Positions 53,680 to 64,000 of a stretch of 64,000 nucleotides of DNA are shown here, piece by piece. Each line of letters opens with the position of its first letter. The first letter of the stretch is position 1. Source of the stretch: Plantago ovata (Eukaryota > Streptophyta > Magnoliopsida > Lamiales > Plantaginaceae); assembly GCA_028274465.1 (NCBI GenBank), contig CM051458.1:73347766-73411765 (forward strand), in the 5' to 3' direction. Position numbers and translations under genes: made by a program. The notes under the pieces are model-generated. The model did not search any database. It was not told the origin of the DNA and was given only the letters and a program-made list of their open reading frames with translations.

Positions 53680-54620
53680 TAGAGGTGGTAACCGGGTCGG
53701 GCTGTTACAGCCCGCAAAAGCCCGTAACATTTATTAAGCGGGCTGTGTCGGGCCAGTTCTTAATCGGTCCGGGCCGGGCTGTTCTTTTTCATAAAAATCC
53801 TGGCCCGGCACGGCCCCTAGCCCACCTATACATGTGCCGGTCCGGGCTGTTCCCGGGCCATAAAAAAAAATTCCCCCCCCTATTCTCTGTAGCCTGTGCA
53901 TGCTTAATACCAAAATGAAAAATTATAGAATATAATCAATCTTCTTGGAAATAATCAATTTTCATATTAATGTGATAGATCATTTCCAACATGAGCATGA
54001 TTTGCTTAATTAGTATGAGCAAGATTTGCTTAATTAGTACTCCTACTACTATAATATAATATGAAAATAATCAATCTTATTTCTGGAAATACTCAATTCT
54101 CTTATTTAGTTTGCTCATTTCCCGGATCATGAAGAATATTTTCTTATTTATTTTGAATTGTATTTATTTTAATATGTTAGACATAATTAGTGGACTTAGA
54201 ATGAAATCTGCATCCTAAAACCGACACATTCCTTATTAATCTTCATTGTAAATCCTAGATAAATTTATTTTCAAATGATTGATTAATCGATCAAAAAAAA
54301 AATCAATTATTTATAGTACTTCCAAGATTCTTAACACAAAATATGGAGGTGAAATTTTGCACAAATTACGCGGGCTAAACGGGCTAAACGTGACGGGCTG
54401 TTACGGGCCACGGGTTGTCACGTTCCCGGGCTGTTACCCGGGTTTAAATGTTCACGGGTCGGGCTGTCACGGGCCACTGGGAGTATGGCCCATATAGCCC
54501 ACATGCTTTAAGTGTACACGGGCTATTCCGGGCTCATTTTAAACGGGCCGGGCCGGGCTGTGAAATTTGGCGGGCTGTCCAGGCCGGGCTGTTTTGCGAA
54601 TGGCCCAGATAACACCTCTA
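53680..54620. mobile_element. Non-autonomous hAT element in B4 gag
   Basis: 941 bp with ends TAGAGGTG/CACCTCTA and an exact 8-bp duplication GCCTCATG on both sides (53672-53679, 54621-54628), diagnostic of hAT transposition. Both ends carry many CGGGCTGTTACGGGC-type subterminal repeats. The A/T-rich centre has no transposase. Confidence 0.95.
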
Positions 54621-55800
54621 GCCTCATGGCCGATCAGGTAAATTGTCCTACCTCTGACTCTGATTCAGAAAGTGAAGATGACATTGACCTTGATAGAATT
54701 CAAGGAGAAATCGAAAGATTTGAGAAAACTCTGAGCAAACAGCAAGAGAAACTACAGAATGTTGAACTTCTGACTAAGCAAATTACTGAAAAGTACGTCT
54801 TGCTGAGCGTTGAGTCAGAAAAGAAGGATGCTGAAATATTGCATCTCAAGAAGTTAGTTGCTGAAGCTACTGAGAAAAATGCTCAAATGGTAATAGAATT
54901 GGAAGAATATTAGTCCTCAATTCTAAAGTTACTTGCTGAAATACAAGAGATGAAAAAGATGAAAGTCAATTTCAAATCTTATGCGGATGCTAGTAACACG
55001 CTGACTGAACTAAACTCTTATCTGAGAGATCCATCTCAGAAAGAAGGTTTAGGTGCCACGTATGAAGGTGATGATGTGATAGTTTTGAGTAAAGGCAAAT
55101 CACCAATTACCTTTGTTCGTGCTACTGATAGTGGTCAACCAGAACTCTATCAAATTTGTCAATCTATGGTTGCTGAAATAAGCAATCAAGTACCTACGAC
55201 CAAGAAGCCCGCTGTTGCTACTCAAAGTAACAAGACTTCAAAAGGAAATAGGTTGCTGAAAAGCAAACTGTTCAGAAAAAGGATGTTGAAAAGCATTCCG
55301 CCAAACAAGTTGCTGAAAAGCAATTTGTTAAGCCAAAAGGCAAGATTACTAAAAGTAATCAGAAGACCTTTGCTGACAAACCTGAATCAAGTAAGGTTGC
55401 TGAGAAAAAAACTGAGCATACTCCAAAAAGTGGACTTGGGTTCAAAACCAAGCAAAGTCAACTATTTCATGAGTATAAGCAAAGTCAGCAAAGATACTTC
55501 AAAGAGCTAAACAAATCCAAGCCCAAGAGTACTGATAATACTCAAAATGCTAGGACTAGAACGAACCTTGCTAGAAAAGAACTTAGTGAAACGTATGTTC
55601 AGCAAAAGGGTCAACCAAGCAAGAAACCACATCATAAAGTGGATTTAATCAGCAATGATCAAAAGTCTTTCGGTTCTAAACAATCTAGTTCCTCAGCAAG
55701 TAGGAAACAAGTCAAGATCGAAAAACTGAAGACTTGGGTTTCCACTGGACGTTTTCTTGAACATGTTAATGGACATCAAATATTGGATAATTAACTTGTT
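54621..55800 (+). CDS. Copia B4 gag-pol linker beyond the hAT insertion
   Basis: Continues as MADQVNCPTSDSDSESEDD, an acidic stretch, then a long coiled coil (DLDRIQGEIERFEKTLSKQQ) and a basic K/S/N-rich linker to about 55790. Many of the codons are part of the TTGCTGA word. About two frame breaks; fossil. Confidence 0.55.
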
Positions 55801-55805
55801 TTCTC

Positions 55806-56135
55806 TTGATTGTGCAGACTTCAGCCACGAAGACAAACAATGCAATTTGTCACTTTGACAGTGGCTGCGGAAATCACATGACGGGCAATAAGAAAAACCT
55901 TATAAATTATACACGGTGGTCTAAAGGTCCAACAATAAGGTTTGCTGGTGGAGGCTTTGGTTCTACTAAAGGCTATGGTGACGTGAAGTTAGGGTGCATC
56001 ACTATCTCGGGAGTTCTTTATGTCAAAAATCTTAAGTTTAACCTTTTCACCATGAGTCAGTTTGCTGACAAAGGTTACTTCACAAAGTTAAAAGTGATGA
56101 ATGTAAACTTATCGACTTTGAGACAAAGAAGGTAA
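55806..56135 (+). CDS. Copia B4 protease
   Basis: Contains CHFDSGCGNHMTGNK (active site DSG), the hydrophobic strand ISGVLYVKNLKFNLFTMSQF and the flap region in between. The order is that of Ty1/copia proteases. Confidence 0.75.
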   Translation: MIVQTSATKTNNAICHFDSGCGNHMTGNKKNLINYTRWSKGPTIRFAGGGFGSTKGYGDVKLGCITISGVLYVKNLKFNLFTMSQFADKGYFTKLKVMNVNLSTLRQRR

Positions 56136-56259
56136 TCATGGTTGCTAGAAGATCAGGAGGTCTCTATACCGTAGATTGGTCTTCAGCAATAATTGAAAAA
56201 TGCCTTATCTCAGAACATGATTGCCTTGCTGAAAAAGCATGGTTATGGCATAAATGAAC

Positions 56260-57000
56260 AAGTCACCTAAACTTCAAGACGCTGAATAAGTTGTCTAAAA
56301 AAGGCACTTGTAGTTGGATTACCTAAGGTTACTTTTAGGAAGAATGGTGTTTGCACTACATGTCAGCAAGGTAAGCAAACCAAAACTTCTTTCAAGAACA
56401 AGACAGTACCGTCAACTACAAAACCTTTACAACTCTTGCACATGGAATTGTTTTAATCTTCTTCAACAAGCTATGCTGGCAAGAAGTATGGTCTGGTGGT
56501 GGTAGATGATTATTCAAGGTTCACTTGGGTAGTTTTTATCAAACACAAGTCTGAAACAAGGACTGAAATACCTAACTTGCTGAATAAGCTCGAAGTCATG
56601 AAAAATGACAAGGTAACAATCATCAGAACAGACCATGGTACTGAGTTTGTGAACCAGTACATAACTGAGTATTGCACTTCTAAAGGCATACAACATCAGT
56701 TATCCTCAATAAGGACATCTCAACAAAATGGTGTTGCTGAAAGGAAGAATCGTACCCTTAAGGAAGCAGCTAGAACAATGCTTGCTGACACTGAAATAAG
56801 TGAAGCTTATTGGGTTGAAGCGATTAGTACCGCTTTCTATACTCAAAATAGATGTTTGATAACTAAGGAATACAAAACTCCCTATGAGTTATTTGTTGGA
56901 AGACCACCTAACATCACTCATCTAAGAGTATTTGGTTGCAAATGCTTTGTTCTTAATAATGGTAGAGAATATTTAAGAACATTTCAACCAGAGGCAGATG
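56260..57000 (+). CDS. Copia B4 integrase
   Basis: Zinc-binding remnant (ITxLKVNKPK-like region) then the catalytic core: VVDDYSRFTWVVFIKHKSET, IIRTDHGTEFVN and TSQQNGVAERKNRTLKEAAR, followed by LRVFGCKCFVLNN. The core segments with D, D and E are visible. The frame is broken about once in the N-terminal part. Integrase inserts the cDNA into chromosomes. Fossil. Confidence 0.8.
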
Positions 57001-57263
57001 AAGCGATATTTAAGAACTGAATCCAATGCTGGAAATGTCAAATCTATTGAACTTAATGATGATTCTGACAATGACACTCCTATTCCAAATAATGACAAGA
57101 TAAATGTAGTTCATGATAAAGAATTTCCGGCTAAGGACGCAGTTGCTCCTGATGTTGCTGAAACTACGCAACCTCCTGTGTCTGCTGACGAGTTATCTCA
57201 ATCCAGCAATGCTGAACAAGCAGTTGCTGATGAACCAATTCCAGCAGAGACACAACCAGATAC

Positions 57264-59322
57264 TGTAAGAAAATACGGTCAGAGTTACCCCTAGGGTACG
57301 CAGCGGAATTTCAAAAATTTTCTTAACATACAGGTTAATTGATTATGTATATGCCGTATATATGTAAACACGTCAATTAGAAGACTAACCTTACTTCCAA
57401 AGCAGCTTCCAAGTCTTCGTAATAATCCGGTGTATCTTCTCCTTCGTCGAAGTCGAAGATATCTGCAATACTCTGATTATCTGCAAGACAATAAGAGTTA
57501 GTTTCCATCTCCTAGAACCACAACCTTGGTATCCACGGATGAACATCCTATCGGAAGAATGCTAGGATATTCTTTGTGTGACCAAGAAGACGGGGCGGCG
57601 ATTCCTCCGGCAAGGTGGCACGCGCGTAGGCTTATAGAGGAGGGGAGAGTTTTTATTTTCTCTAAGAAAACTTGATATTCATCTGTGTGAATGTCTATTG
57701 AACTATGTGTCAAAAACTCTCTAATAGTCTACTATATATAGTAGTCAATAGAAGCCTAAAGCATAAGCAATTAGACTTCGTAAAGGAATAAGAATCTAAT
57801 TCTTATAGAACTAGGAAACCAATATCAAGTCTAGATTCATTCCCAATCAAATTAAAACTCAATCAGGAAAATCTAACTTATCCCTTGGACTTCTAATAGA
57901 GGAAGGAGTCGAACTCCTTCCTCTATCCAGCTCCTGCGCGCGCGCGCGCCTGTCCTACGGGAGATAGGTGGGTCCCAATTTTGGGACCTACTTATAGTTC
58001 TAAGGCAATACAAACTCCAAGTAGATTTTTCCCAAGTGCATATGTTAATTCTAAATTAACATATCCTTTCAAATCAAACCTCTTGTATTTATATAAAATA
58101 CAATTAATTAGCCAATTCAATTAATAATTCCAAATCATTAATTGAACCACCAAATATTATAATTAATTCCAAATCAATTATAATCCATCAATCACAATTA
58201 ATTCCAAATTAATTGCGATTCCATCTTCAAGGATATTCTGATAAGCTGAATCACCACATAGTGTGACCCATAGGGCCTCATTGTATTAAGCAAGTCCTAG
58301 ACTAGGAAAAATGGAATTCCTAGACGGTTCCATTTGCAATATTAATACATGAGGACGTTTGAGAGGTTTCTCAAAGAAAACCCTTTCGTTGCGAAGTCTG
58401 TTGCGCTCAACGCGGCGATGGTAACGTCCCTTCATCTGACTGACTCGAATGAATCTAGGATCGATGATGTGTCTATCCCAATAATACATCCACGGGCGTC
58501 TCAGGGAGTTGCTTGGTTACTAAGATATACTTATGACCATCATAATATATCAATGCACTGGCCAGTGACTTTACCAACACAACTATGAAGACTATGAGCA
58601 GTACTCTCCTGTGCTACACTTGAGAGATGAATCCTTCACAGAAACACTTATCATCCCCATTTGTATGTAGCCATAATCCTGGATCGTGTCTTAGGTCAAC
58701 TGCTTATTCAGAGCTGACATCGACGGGTCCACCAAGGATATGGGGCAACAAATGTGATGATAAAGTCCTGTAAGTCCAAAGGACGACTGGCATCACTTCG
58801 ACAACTTACCGGTTCCCCTAGACACTTCGGTGTAGAGTATACATTGATGGGAGTGTCCGGTGGGTACTTCCATTGTTCGATAATCCTTCTTCAAACAACT
58901 ATGCACAGTTATGGAAACGTTTCTCGATTGTCCAACAATCCATTCCGTGGCCGTGGGATCGGCTCACACATGCTCCAACAAGTATAACCTCCACGCATAC
59001 TAGTCTCATCTGGTTCATTCAGACCCCTACATCCGAGATGAACCTCGACTAGGGAGACTTTGGGATAGATGATAAATCACATAGCTCCCACTATCTGTGT
59101 GATCGGTCATCTATCCGAGGGGACATGTTTAATATCAATACAGACAGAAATAGAGATATGACATGCTGCATGCCTGGTGTAATATAAATATGAAAGCGAT
59201 ACTCAATAGTAAAACAACAAACATATATTATATTACGTTGACCTGTGTAATAGTACATATATGCCCTCTATAAGGGCTCCATGCCCTTAATAAGGATTGT
59301 CTCTAGGACATATACACTATCA
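57264..59322 (-). repeat. 3' LTR of A3
   Basis: 2059 bp; on the minus strand TGATAGTGTATATGTCC to ATTTTCTTACA. Very close to 62922-64000 and 30885-32979. Confidence 0.9.
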
Positions 59323-59336
59323 ATCTCCCACTTGGA

Positions 59337-60364
59337 CTAGAGCCAGTCACCTTTATGCCTAATACCCAGATTAGCATAATGTCTTAAGTGGACTTCCACT
59401 GATAAGACCTTGGTGAAAGGATCTTCCACGTTGTCCGTGGTAGAGACACGTTCTATACTAACTTCTCCTCTATCAATAATCTCACGTATAACGTGATATT
59501 TTCTAAGTACATGTTTGTTCTTGTTTGTAGATCTAGGCTCCCTAGCTTGAACGACGGCGCCCGTATTGTCACAATAAATCGTTATGGGACAGGGAGCAGG
59601 AACAACCTTCAATTCCTTCAATAACTCTGAAATCCAGACAGCTTCTTTTGATGCTTCTGATGCAACAATGTACTCGGCTTCTGTGGATGAGTCAGCAACC
59701 GTGGCTTGCTTAGAACTCTTCCATCAACAACCGTGGCTTGCTTAGAACTCTTCCAACAGAAAGCTCTTCCGTTCAATTTGAATACGTATCCTGTCTGTGA
59801 CTTAAAGTCATCAGGATCTGATTCAAATCCAGCGCCGACATACCCAGACATCTTTAATTCTGGTTCTCCACCAAACACCAAGAACATCTCTTTAGTCCGT
59901 CGAAGGTACTTAAGAATGTTCTTTACAGCAGTCCAGTGAGGTACTCCTGGATTCTGTTGGTGTCGACAAGTGACACTAAGCGCATATGCCACATCGAGCC
60001 TTGTGCAATTCATTGCATACATTATTGACCCTACTGCCGAAGCATAGGGCACACGACTCATTGTGTTTCTTTCTTCATCAGTGTTAGGACCATCCTTAAC
60101 TGATAAGACAATCCCATGCCTAGCTGGGAGAAAGCCTCTCTTTGAGTCGTCCATCTTATAACGCTTCAGTATTTTGTCGATGTAGGTGGACTGTGTCAAT
60201 CCTAACATCCTCTTGGATCTATCTCTAAAGATCTTGATCCCTAGGATGTAGTTCGTTTCACCCAAGTCCTTCATCGAGAAAGTACTTGATAACCAAACTT
60301 TAGTCTCTTCTAGCATAGAGACATTGTTTCCCATGATCAAATTTTCATCAACATAAATGATCAT
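59337..60364 (-). CDS. Copia A3 reverse transcriptase end and RNase H
   Basis: Minus-strand frames give MIIYVDENLIM at the catalytic place (YVDD in A1), KDLGETNYILGIKI, the RNase H CWKSSKQAT segment, then YCDNTGAVVQAREP and HVLRKYHVIREIIDRGEV to the stop. Two open blocks in different frames. Fossil copy of the same protein as A1. Confidence 0.8.
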
Positions 60365-60553
60365 GAAAACGACTCCCTTGTCGCTGTGTCTAGCGTAGAC
60401 ACAGGGATCTTCCTTGCTTCTGATGAAGTCAAACGATTTGACAGCTTCATCAAAGCGGATATTCCAGCTCCTTGACGCTTGCTTTAGCCCATAGATGGAT
60501 CTTTGTAATTTGCATACAGTAGTTGGCCTGGTTTTACTAATAAAACCTTCCGG

Positions 60554-62437
60554 CTATACCATATAGACCTCTTCCTCAAGGTTTCCATTGAGGAAGGCAG
60601 TCTTTACATCCATCTGCCAGATCTCATAATCATAGTAGGCACCTATCGCAAGTAGAATTCGAATGGACTTTAATTTTGCTACGGGTGAAAAGGTTTCATC
60701 GTAATCGATGCCATACCTTTGCGTGTAGCCTTTCGCCACAAGCCTAGCTTTGTGGGTTTGTACCTTGCCATCGGCATCTGTCTTTCGTTTAAAGACCCAT
60801 TTGCACCCAATAGGTCTAACCCCTTGGGGCAAGTCTACCAAGTTCCAAACTTGGTTTTGGTACATGGAGTCCATTTCCAATTGCATGGCCTCTTGCCATT
60901 TGTCTGAGTCAATATCAATTATTGCCTCTTTGTAGGTCTCGGGATCATCCCGATCTGATAAGCCGATATCAAGTTCACTGATGTCTTCTATCATAAGGCT
61001 TTGCTTCTGAGGTCCTTTTAGGATCCTCTTCGACCTATGGAGCTCGACTAGTTCTGGTGCTTTTCTTTTCTGGCTTCGTGTAACACGAACATTATCAGTG
61101 GGTATTGATGCAGCTGGTCGCGCCCCGCGACCCTGTTCCCTTGCGGGAGGCTGCTCTTGTGCAACTTGTTGCACATGTTGGTTGACAACGGGTTCTGTTG
61201 GTGTGGTTTCAACTGTTGATCTAATCACAGGACTTCCACTGACTATGACATGCCTAGCAAGTGTCATATCATTACCCTTGTCTGCTTCGGAAGCTCCCAC
61301 TGAACTTGAGTCCAAATCAGAAGATTTAGAGAACTCATGTTCGCGCGTGTCAAAGTCTTGAATTTCTTCAAGTTCTATCATGTCATCTAACCTCTCTTCT
61401 TCGAGGTATTCAGCTTCTAAAAACTTGACGTTTCTAGATACGATCACCTTGTGATCTTCAGCATGATAGAATTCATAGCCTCTCGTCTGACGAGGATAGC
61501 CTATGAAATATACTTTGACACCCTTGGCATCTAACTTAGCAGTGAGCATCAGTTTGACTATCGCAGGACAGCCCCAAGGTCTAAGATAGCCCAGTGAGGG
61601 CTTCTTTCCCTTCCATAACTCATAAGGAGTTTTCTCCACTGATTTAGATGGTACACGGTTCAGAATGTAGATTGCAGTTTGTAGTGCATATCCCCACAGA
61701 TATTTTGGAAGAGTCGAGAATCCAATCATTGATTTCACCATGTCTAACAGGGTTCGATTCCTCCTCCCAGACACACCATTTAACTGTGGTGTTCCTGGAG
61801 GAGTCCATTGCGATTGAATTCCATTTTCCTTCAAGTAATCGATAAATTCTTCACTAAGGTATTCACCTCCTCGATCTGATCGAAGAGTGACTATCCTTAG
61901 GTTCAATTCATTCTCGACTTCATTCCTAAACTCCTTGAATTTCCCAAAGGTCTCGGATTTATTCTTCATAAGATAAATATATCCATACCTTGAGAAATCG
62001 TCAGTAAAGGTATCGAAGTAAGGATAACCCCCACGCGCATGGACTTTAAAAGGTCCACATACATCGGTATGTATGAGCTCTAAGTAGCGAGTGGCACGAA
62101 CACCTTGTCCAACAAAAGGTTTGTTCGTCATCTTACCCTTAACACATGATTCGCATGTACCATATGATTCAAAATCAAATGGTTCTAAGTAGTCCAACTT
62201 CCTTAGTCTTTGAATCCGTGTTTCATTGATATGGCCTAGCCGACAATGCCATAGATAAGATGGATTATTCTTCCAACTTGAAGACGGTTGTTTGTTATGT
62301 ATTTGAAATAAAGGTAGACTACTTTGCAAAATATATAAACCATTCACTAAGCGAGATTTTCCATAATACTGATCATTTAATGAAAAATAACAAGTATTAT
62401 TCGCAAATCGAAAGGAAAAACCCACATTGTCTAACAA
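60554..62437 (-). CDS. Copia A3 integrase and reverse transcriptase start
   Basis: A 627-codon open frame. Zinc-binding [18 protein letters not shown] and CESCVKGKM (about residues 49-85), integrase core with THTDVCGPF-like, [30 protein letters not shown] and [15 protein letters not shown], and the GKGxG-like [12 protein letters not shown]. Then an acidic linker, and the reverse transcriptase start [38 protein letters not shown] and [11 protein letters not shown]. One polyprotein in the living element. Confidence 0.88.
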   Translation of the reverse strand: MLDNVGFSFRFANNTCYFSLNDQYYGKSRLVNGLYILQSSLPLFQIHNKQPSSSWKNNPSYLWHCRLGHINETRIQRLRKLDYLEPFDFESYGTCESCVKGKMTNKPFVGQGVRATRYLELIHTDVCGPFKVHARGGYPYFDTFTDDFSRYGYIYLMKNKSETFGKFKEFRNEVENELNLRIVTLRSDRGGEYLSEEFIDYLKENGIQSQWTPPGTPQLNGVSGRRNRTLLDMVKSMIGFSTLPKYLWGYALQTAIYILNRVPSKSVEKTPYELWKGKKPSLGYLRPWGCPAIVKLMLTAKLDAKGVKVYFIGYPRQTRGYEFYHAEDHKVIVSRNVKFLEAEYLEEERLDDMIELEEIQDFDTREHEFSKSSDLDSSSVGASEADKGNDMTLARHVIVSGSPVIRSTVETTPTEPVVNQHVQQVAQEQPPAREQGRGARPAASIPTDNVRVTRSQKRKAPELVELHRSKRILKGPQKQSLMIEDISELDIGLSDRDDPETYKEAIIDIDSDKWQEAMQLEMDSMYQNQVWNLVDLPQGVRPIGCKWVFKRKTDADGKVQTHKARLVAKGYTQRYGIDYDETFSPVAKLKSIRILLAIGAYYDYEIWQMDVKTAFLNGNLEEEVYMV

Positions 62438-62530
62438 TGGAATGGAAATAATATTTATGACAATGGATGGAACAAAATAAACATTATCAAGTTCTAAACA
62501 TTGTCCCGAAGGTAAATCTATCTTGCTGCG

Positions 62531-62921
62531 TCAAACGCGTTTGGCTTCAACTGGATTGCCATTCCCAACATGCAAGTCGATTTCACCTTGCTTGACTAGC
62601 CTGTGATCAATTAGCCCCTGCACATTATTACAAATGTGTGAGCCACAGGCTGTATCTAATACCCAACCATTGGAGTCAAAAGTAGTCATGTTCATTTCAA
62701 TAACAAACATACCTGAGCCAGAAGCCGGTGGCTTCTTAGCTTGATCTGCCCTAAGCTTAGGGAAATCTTTCTTCCAATGTCCTTTCTGCTTACAGAAAAG
62801 ACATTCATCTGTGCGCACCTTTCCGCTTCTGTTGAACTTTCTTTTCTGGTTCGGACGCTTAGGCTTATCACTCCAAGTGTTAGCCTTCGCTCCCGACTTT
62901 CCCTTACCCTTAGAACCTTTA
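62531..62921 (-). CDS. Copia A3 gag end and protease
   Basis: Basic stretch and zinc knuckle CLFCKQKGHWKKD, then protease active site LDTACGSHICNN. Almost the same as 35340-35720 in A2. The upstream gag is cut by the A4 LTR. Confidence 0.8.
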
Positions 62922-64000
62922 TGTAAGAAAATATGGTTAGAGTTACCCCTAGGGTACGCAGCGGAATTTTAAAAATTTTCTTAACATACCGGTTAATTGA
63001 TTATGCATATGTCGTATATACATAAACACGTCAATTAGAAGACTAACCTTACTTCCAAAGCAGCTTCCAAGTCTTCGTAATATTCCGGTGTATCTTCTCC
63101 TTCGTCGAAGTCGAAGATATCTACAATACTCTGTATATCTGCAAGACAATAAGAGTTAGTTTCCAGCTCCTAGAACCTCAACCTTGGTATCCACGGATGA
63201 ACAACCTTTCGGAAGAATGCTAGGATATTCTTTATGTGACCAAGAAGACGGGGCGGCAATTCCCTCCGGTGGCGGTGTGCGCGCGCGTGAGGCTAAGGGG
63301 AGGAGGGGAGAGTTTTTATTTTCTCTAAGAAAACTGGGTAGAATAACTGTGTTTCTAATCACATGTAAAACTCTCTCTAATAGTCTACTATATATAGTAG
63401 TCTATAGTAGCCTAAAGCATAAGCTATTAGACTTCGTAAAGGAATAAGAATCTAATTCTTATCGCACAAGGAAACCAATATCAAGTCTAGATTCATTCCC
63501 AATCAAATTAAAACTCAATCAGGAAAATCTAACTTATCCCTTGGACTTCTAATAGAGGAAGGAGTCAAACTCCTTCCCCTACTCAGCCACGCGCGCGCGC
63601 GCCCCTGTCCTACGGGACGTGGGTCCCACTTTTGGGACCCACATATATTTCTAAGGCAATCCAAACTCCAAGTAGATTTTACCCAAGTGCATATGTTAAT
63701 TCTAAATTAACATATCCTTTACAATCAAACCTCCATTATATTTCCAAAATATAATCTTTAATTGGATTTACATAAAATACAATTAATTAGCCAATTCAAT
63801 TAATAATTCCAAATCATTAATTGAGCCACCAATTGTTATAATTAATTCCAAATTAATTATAATCCATCAATCACAATTAATTCCAAATTAATTGCGATTC
63901 CATCTTCAAGGATATTCTGATAGGCTGAATCACCACATAGTGTGACCCATAGGGCCTCACCGTATTAAGCAGGTCCTAGACTAGGCAACATGGAATTCCT
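62922..64000 (-). mobile_element. A4: family A LTR inserted in A3
   Basis: Minus strand, begins at its 3' end with TGTAAGAAAATATGG (reverse of CATATTTTCTTACA) and runs off the window. It is the 3' LTR, or a solo LTR, of another family A copy in the same orientation as A3. Left flank CTTTA (62917-62921) would be one half of a target duplication; the other half is outside. Confidence 0.8.

Larger units (their letters stand above)
51073..57263 (+). mobile_element. B4: Ty1/copia (SIRE/Maximus-like), 5' part
   Basis: 5' LTR 51073-52313, primer binding site at 52316, gag from 52426, zinc knuckle, a linker, protease (about 55840-56130), integrase (about 56260-56950) and an acidic linker to 57263. 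The minus-strand element A3 is inserted there. A hAT MITE sits in gag (53680-54620). The reverse transcriptase is not seen. Broken, roughly five or more frame breaks. It is inserted in gag of element D. It shows that the family B LTR belongs to a SIRE-like copia element. Confidence 0.85.
57264..62921 (-). mobile_element. A3: Ty1/copia family A, most of pol and 3' LTR
   Basis: Minus-strand element in B4. In element order: gag end and protease (62921-62531), integrase and start of reverse transcriptase (62437-60554), rest of reverse transcriptase and RNase H (60364-59337), purine tract, 3' LTR (59322-57264). The LTR of another family A copy (A4) lies inside its gag at 62922. Broken by that insertion and about three frame breaks, yet long frames remain, so probably young. 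Confidence 0.88.

Noticed and set aside
1-64000. tRNA, rRNA or organelle-derived genes
   Set aside because: Looked for conserved tRNA arms and rRNA segments on both strands by eye; none seen. A covariance search would be decisive.

Overview
The window reads as nuclear DNA of a flowering plant, almost certainly a eudicot with a repeat-rich genome. It is A+T-rich and packed with plant-type LTR retrotransposons, CACTA, hAT and Stowaway DNA transposons, a plant L1 LINE, and one recognisable host gene, a broken methylesterase (MES/SABP2-type alpha/beta hydrolase). No rRNA, tRNA or CRISPR array was seen. A run of 100 N (17247-17346) marks an assembly gap.

LTR families are named here for convenience. 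G is Ty3/gypsy, Athila/Tat-like, with an LTR of about 1.3 kb and gag-protease plus a third ORF. A is Ty1/copia (tentatively Bianca-like), with an LTR of about 2.1 kb starting TGATAGTGTATATGTCC. B is Ty1/copia, SIRE/Maximus-like, with an LTR of 1.2-1.7 kb starting TGTTAGGAAACTTG and a long extra 3' coding region. C is an old, decayed relative of A. D is Ty3/gypsy, Tat-like, of which only the LTR and gag are seen.

Layout. 1-2755 is the 3' end of G1(+). 2756-3950 is A1(+), into which G2(-) (3951-10017) is inserted, and G2 adjoins B1(-) (10018-17246). After the gap come C1(+) (17347-25212), G3(+) (25213-28747) and B2(+) (28748-29476), nested one in the other. A short host-like stretch (29477-29854 and 36863 onward) is split by a solo B LTR with a 5-bp duplication AAGAT, and that LTR holds a fragment of A (A2, 30863-36460). 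Next are a LINE 3' end (37264-38153), a palindromic repeat cluster, the broken MES gene (39609-41481) and element D (from 41633). D gag is split by a CACTA element (44036-50659) that contains a second CACTA (45836-49487) and a Stowaway MITE (49706-49944). D is then interrupted by B4(+) (51073-57263, itself holding a hAT MITE at 53680-54620). B4 is interrupted by A3(-) (57264-62921), and A3 by A4(-) (62922-64000).

The most notable signal is a tandem hairpin module. A constant loop, AGGCGGC, sits on stems that change in a compensatory way, and a GACCGC word lies between hairpins. It occurs in the leaders of A2 and C1 and again in an intron of the outer CACTA. The second is a heavy excess of the heptamer TTGCTGA/TCAGCAA throughout family B. 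All LTR elements here are fossils or incomplete; none can be shown whole within the window.
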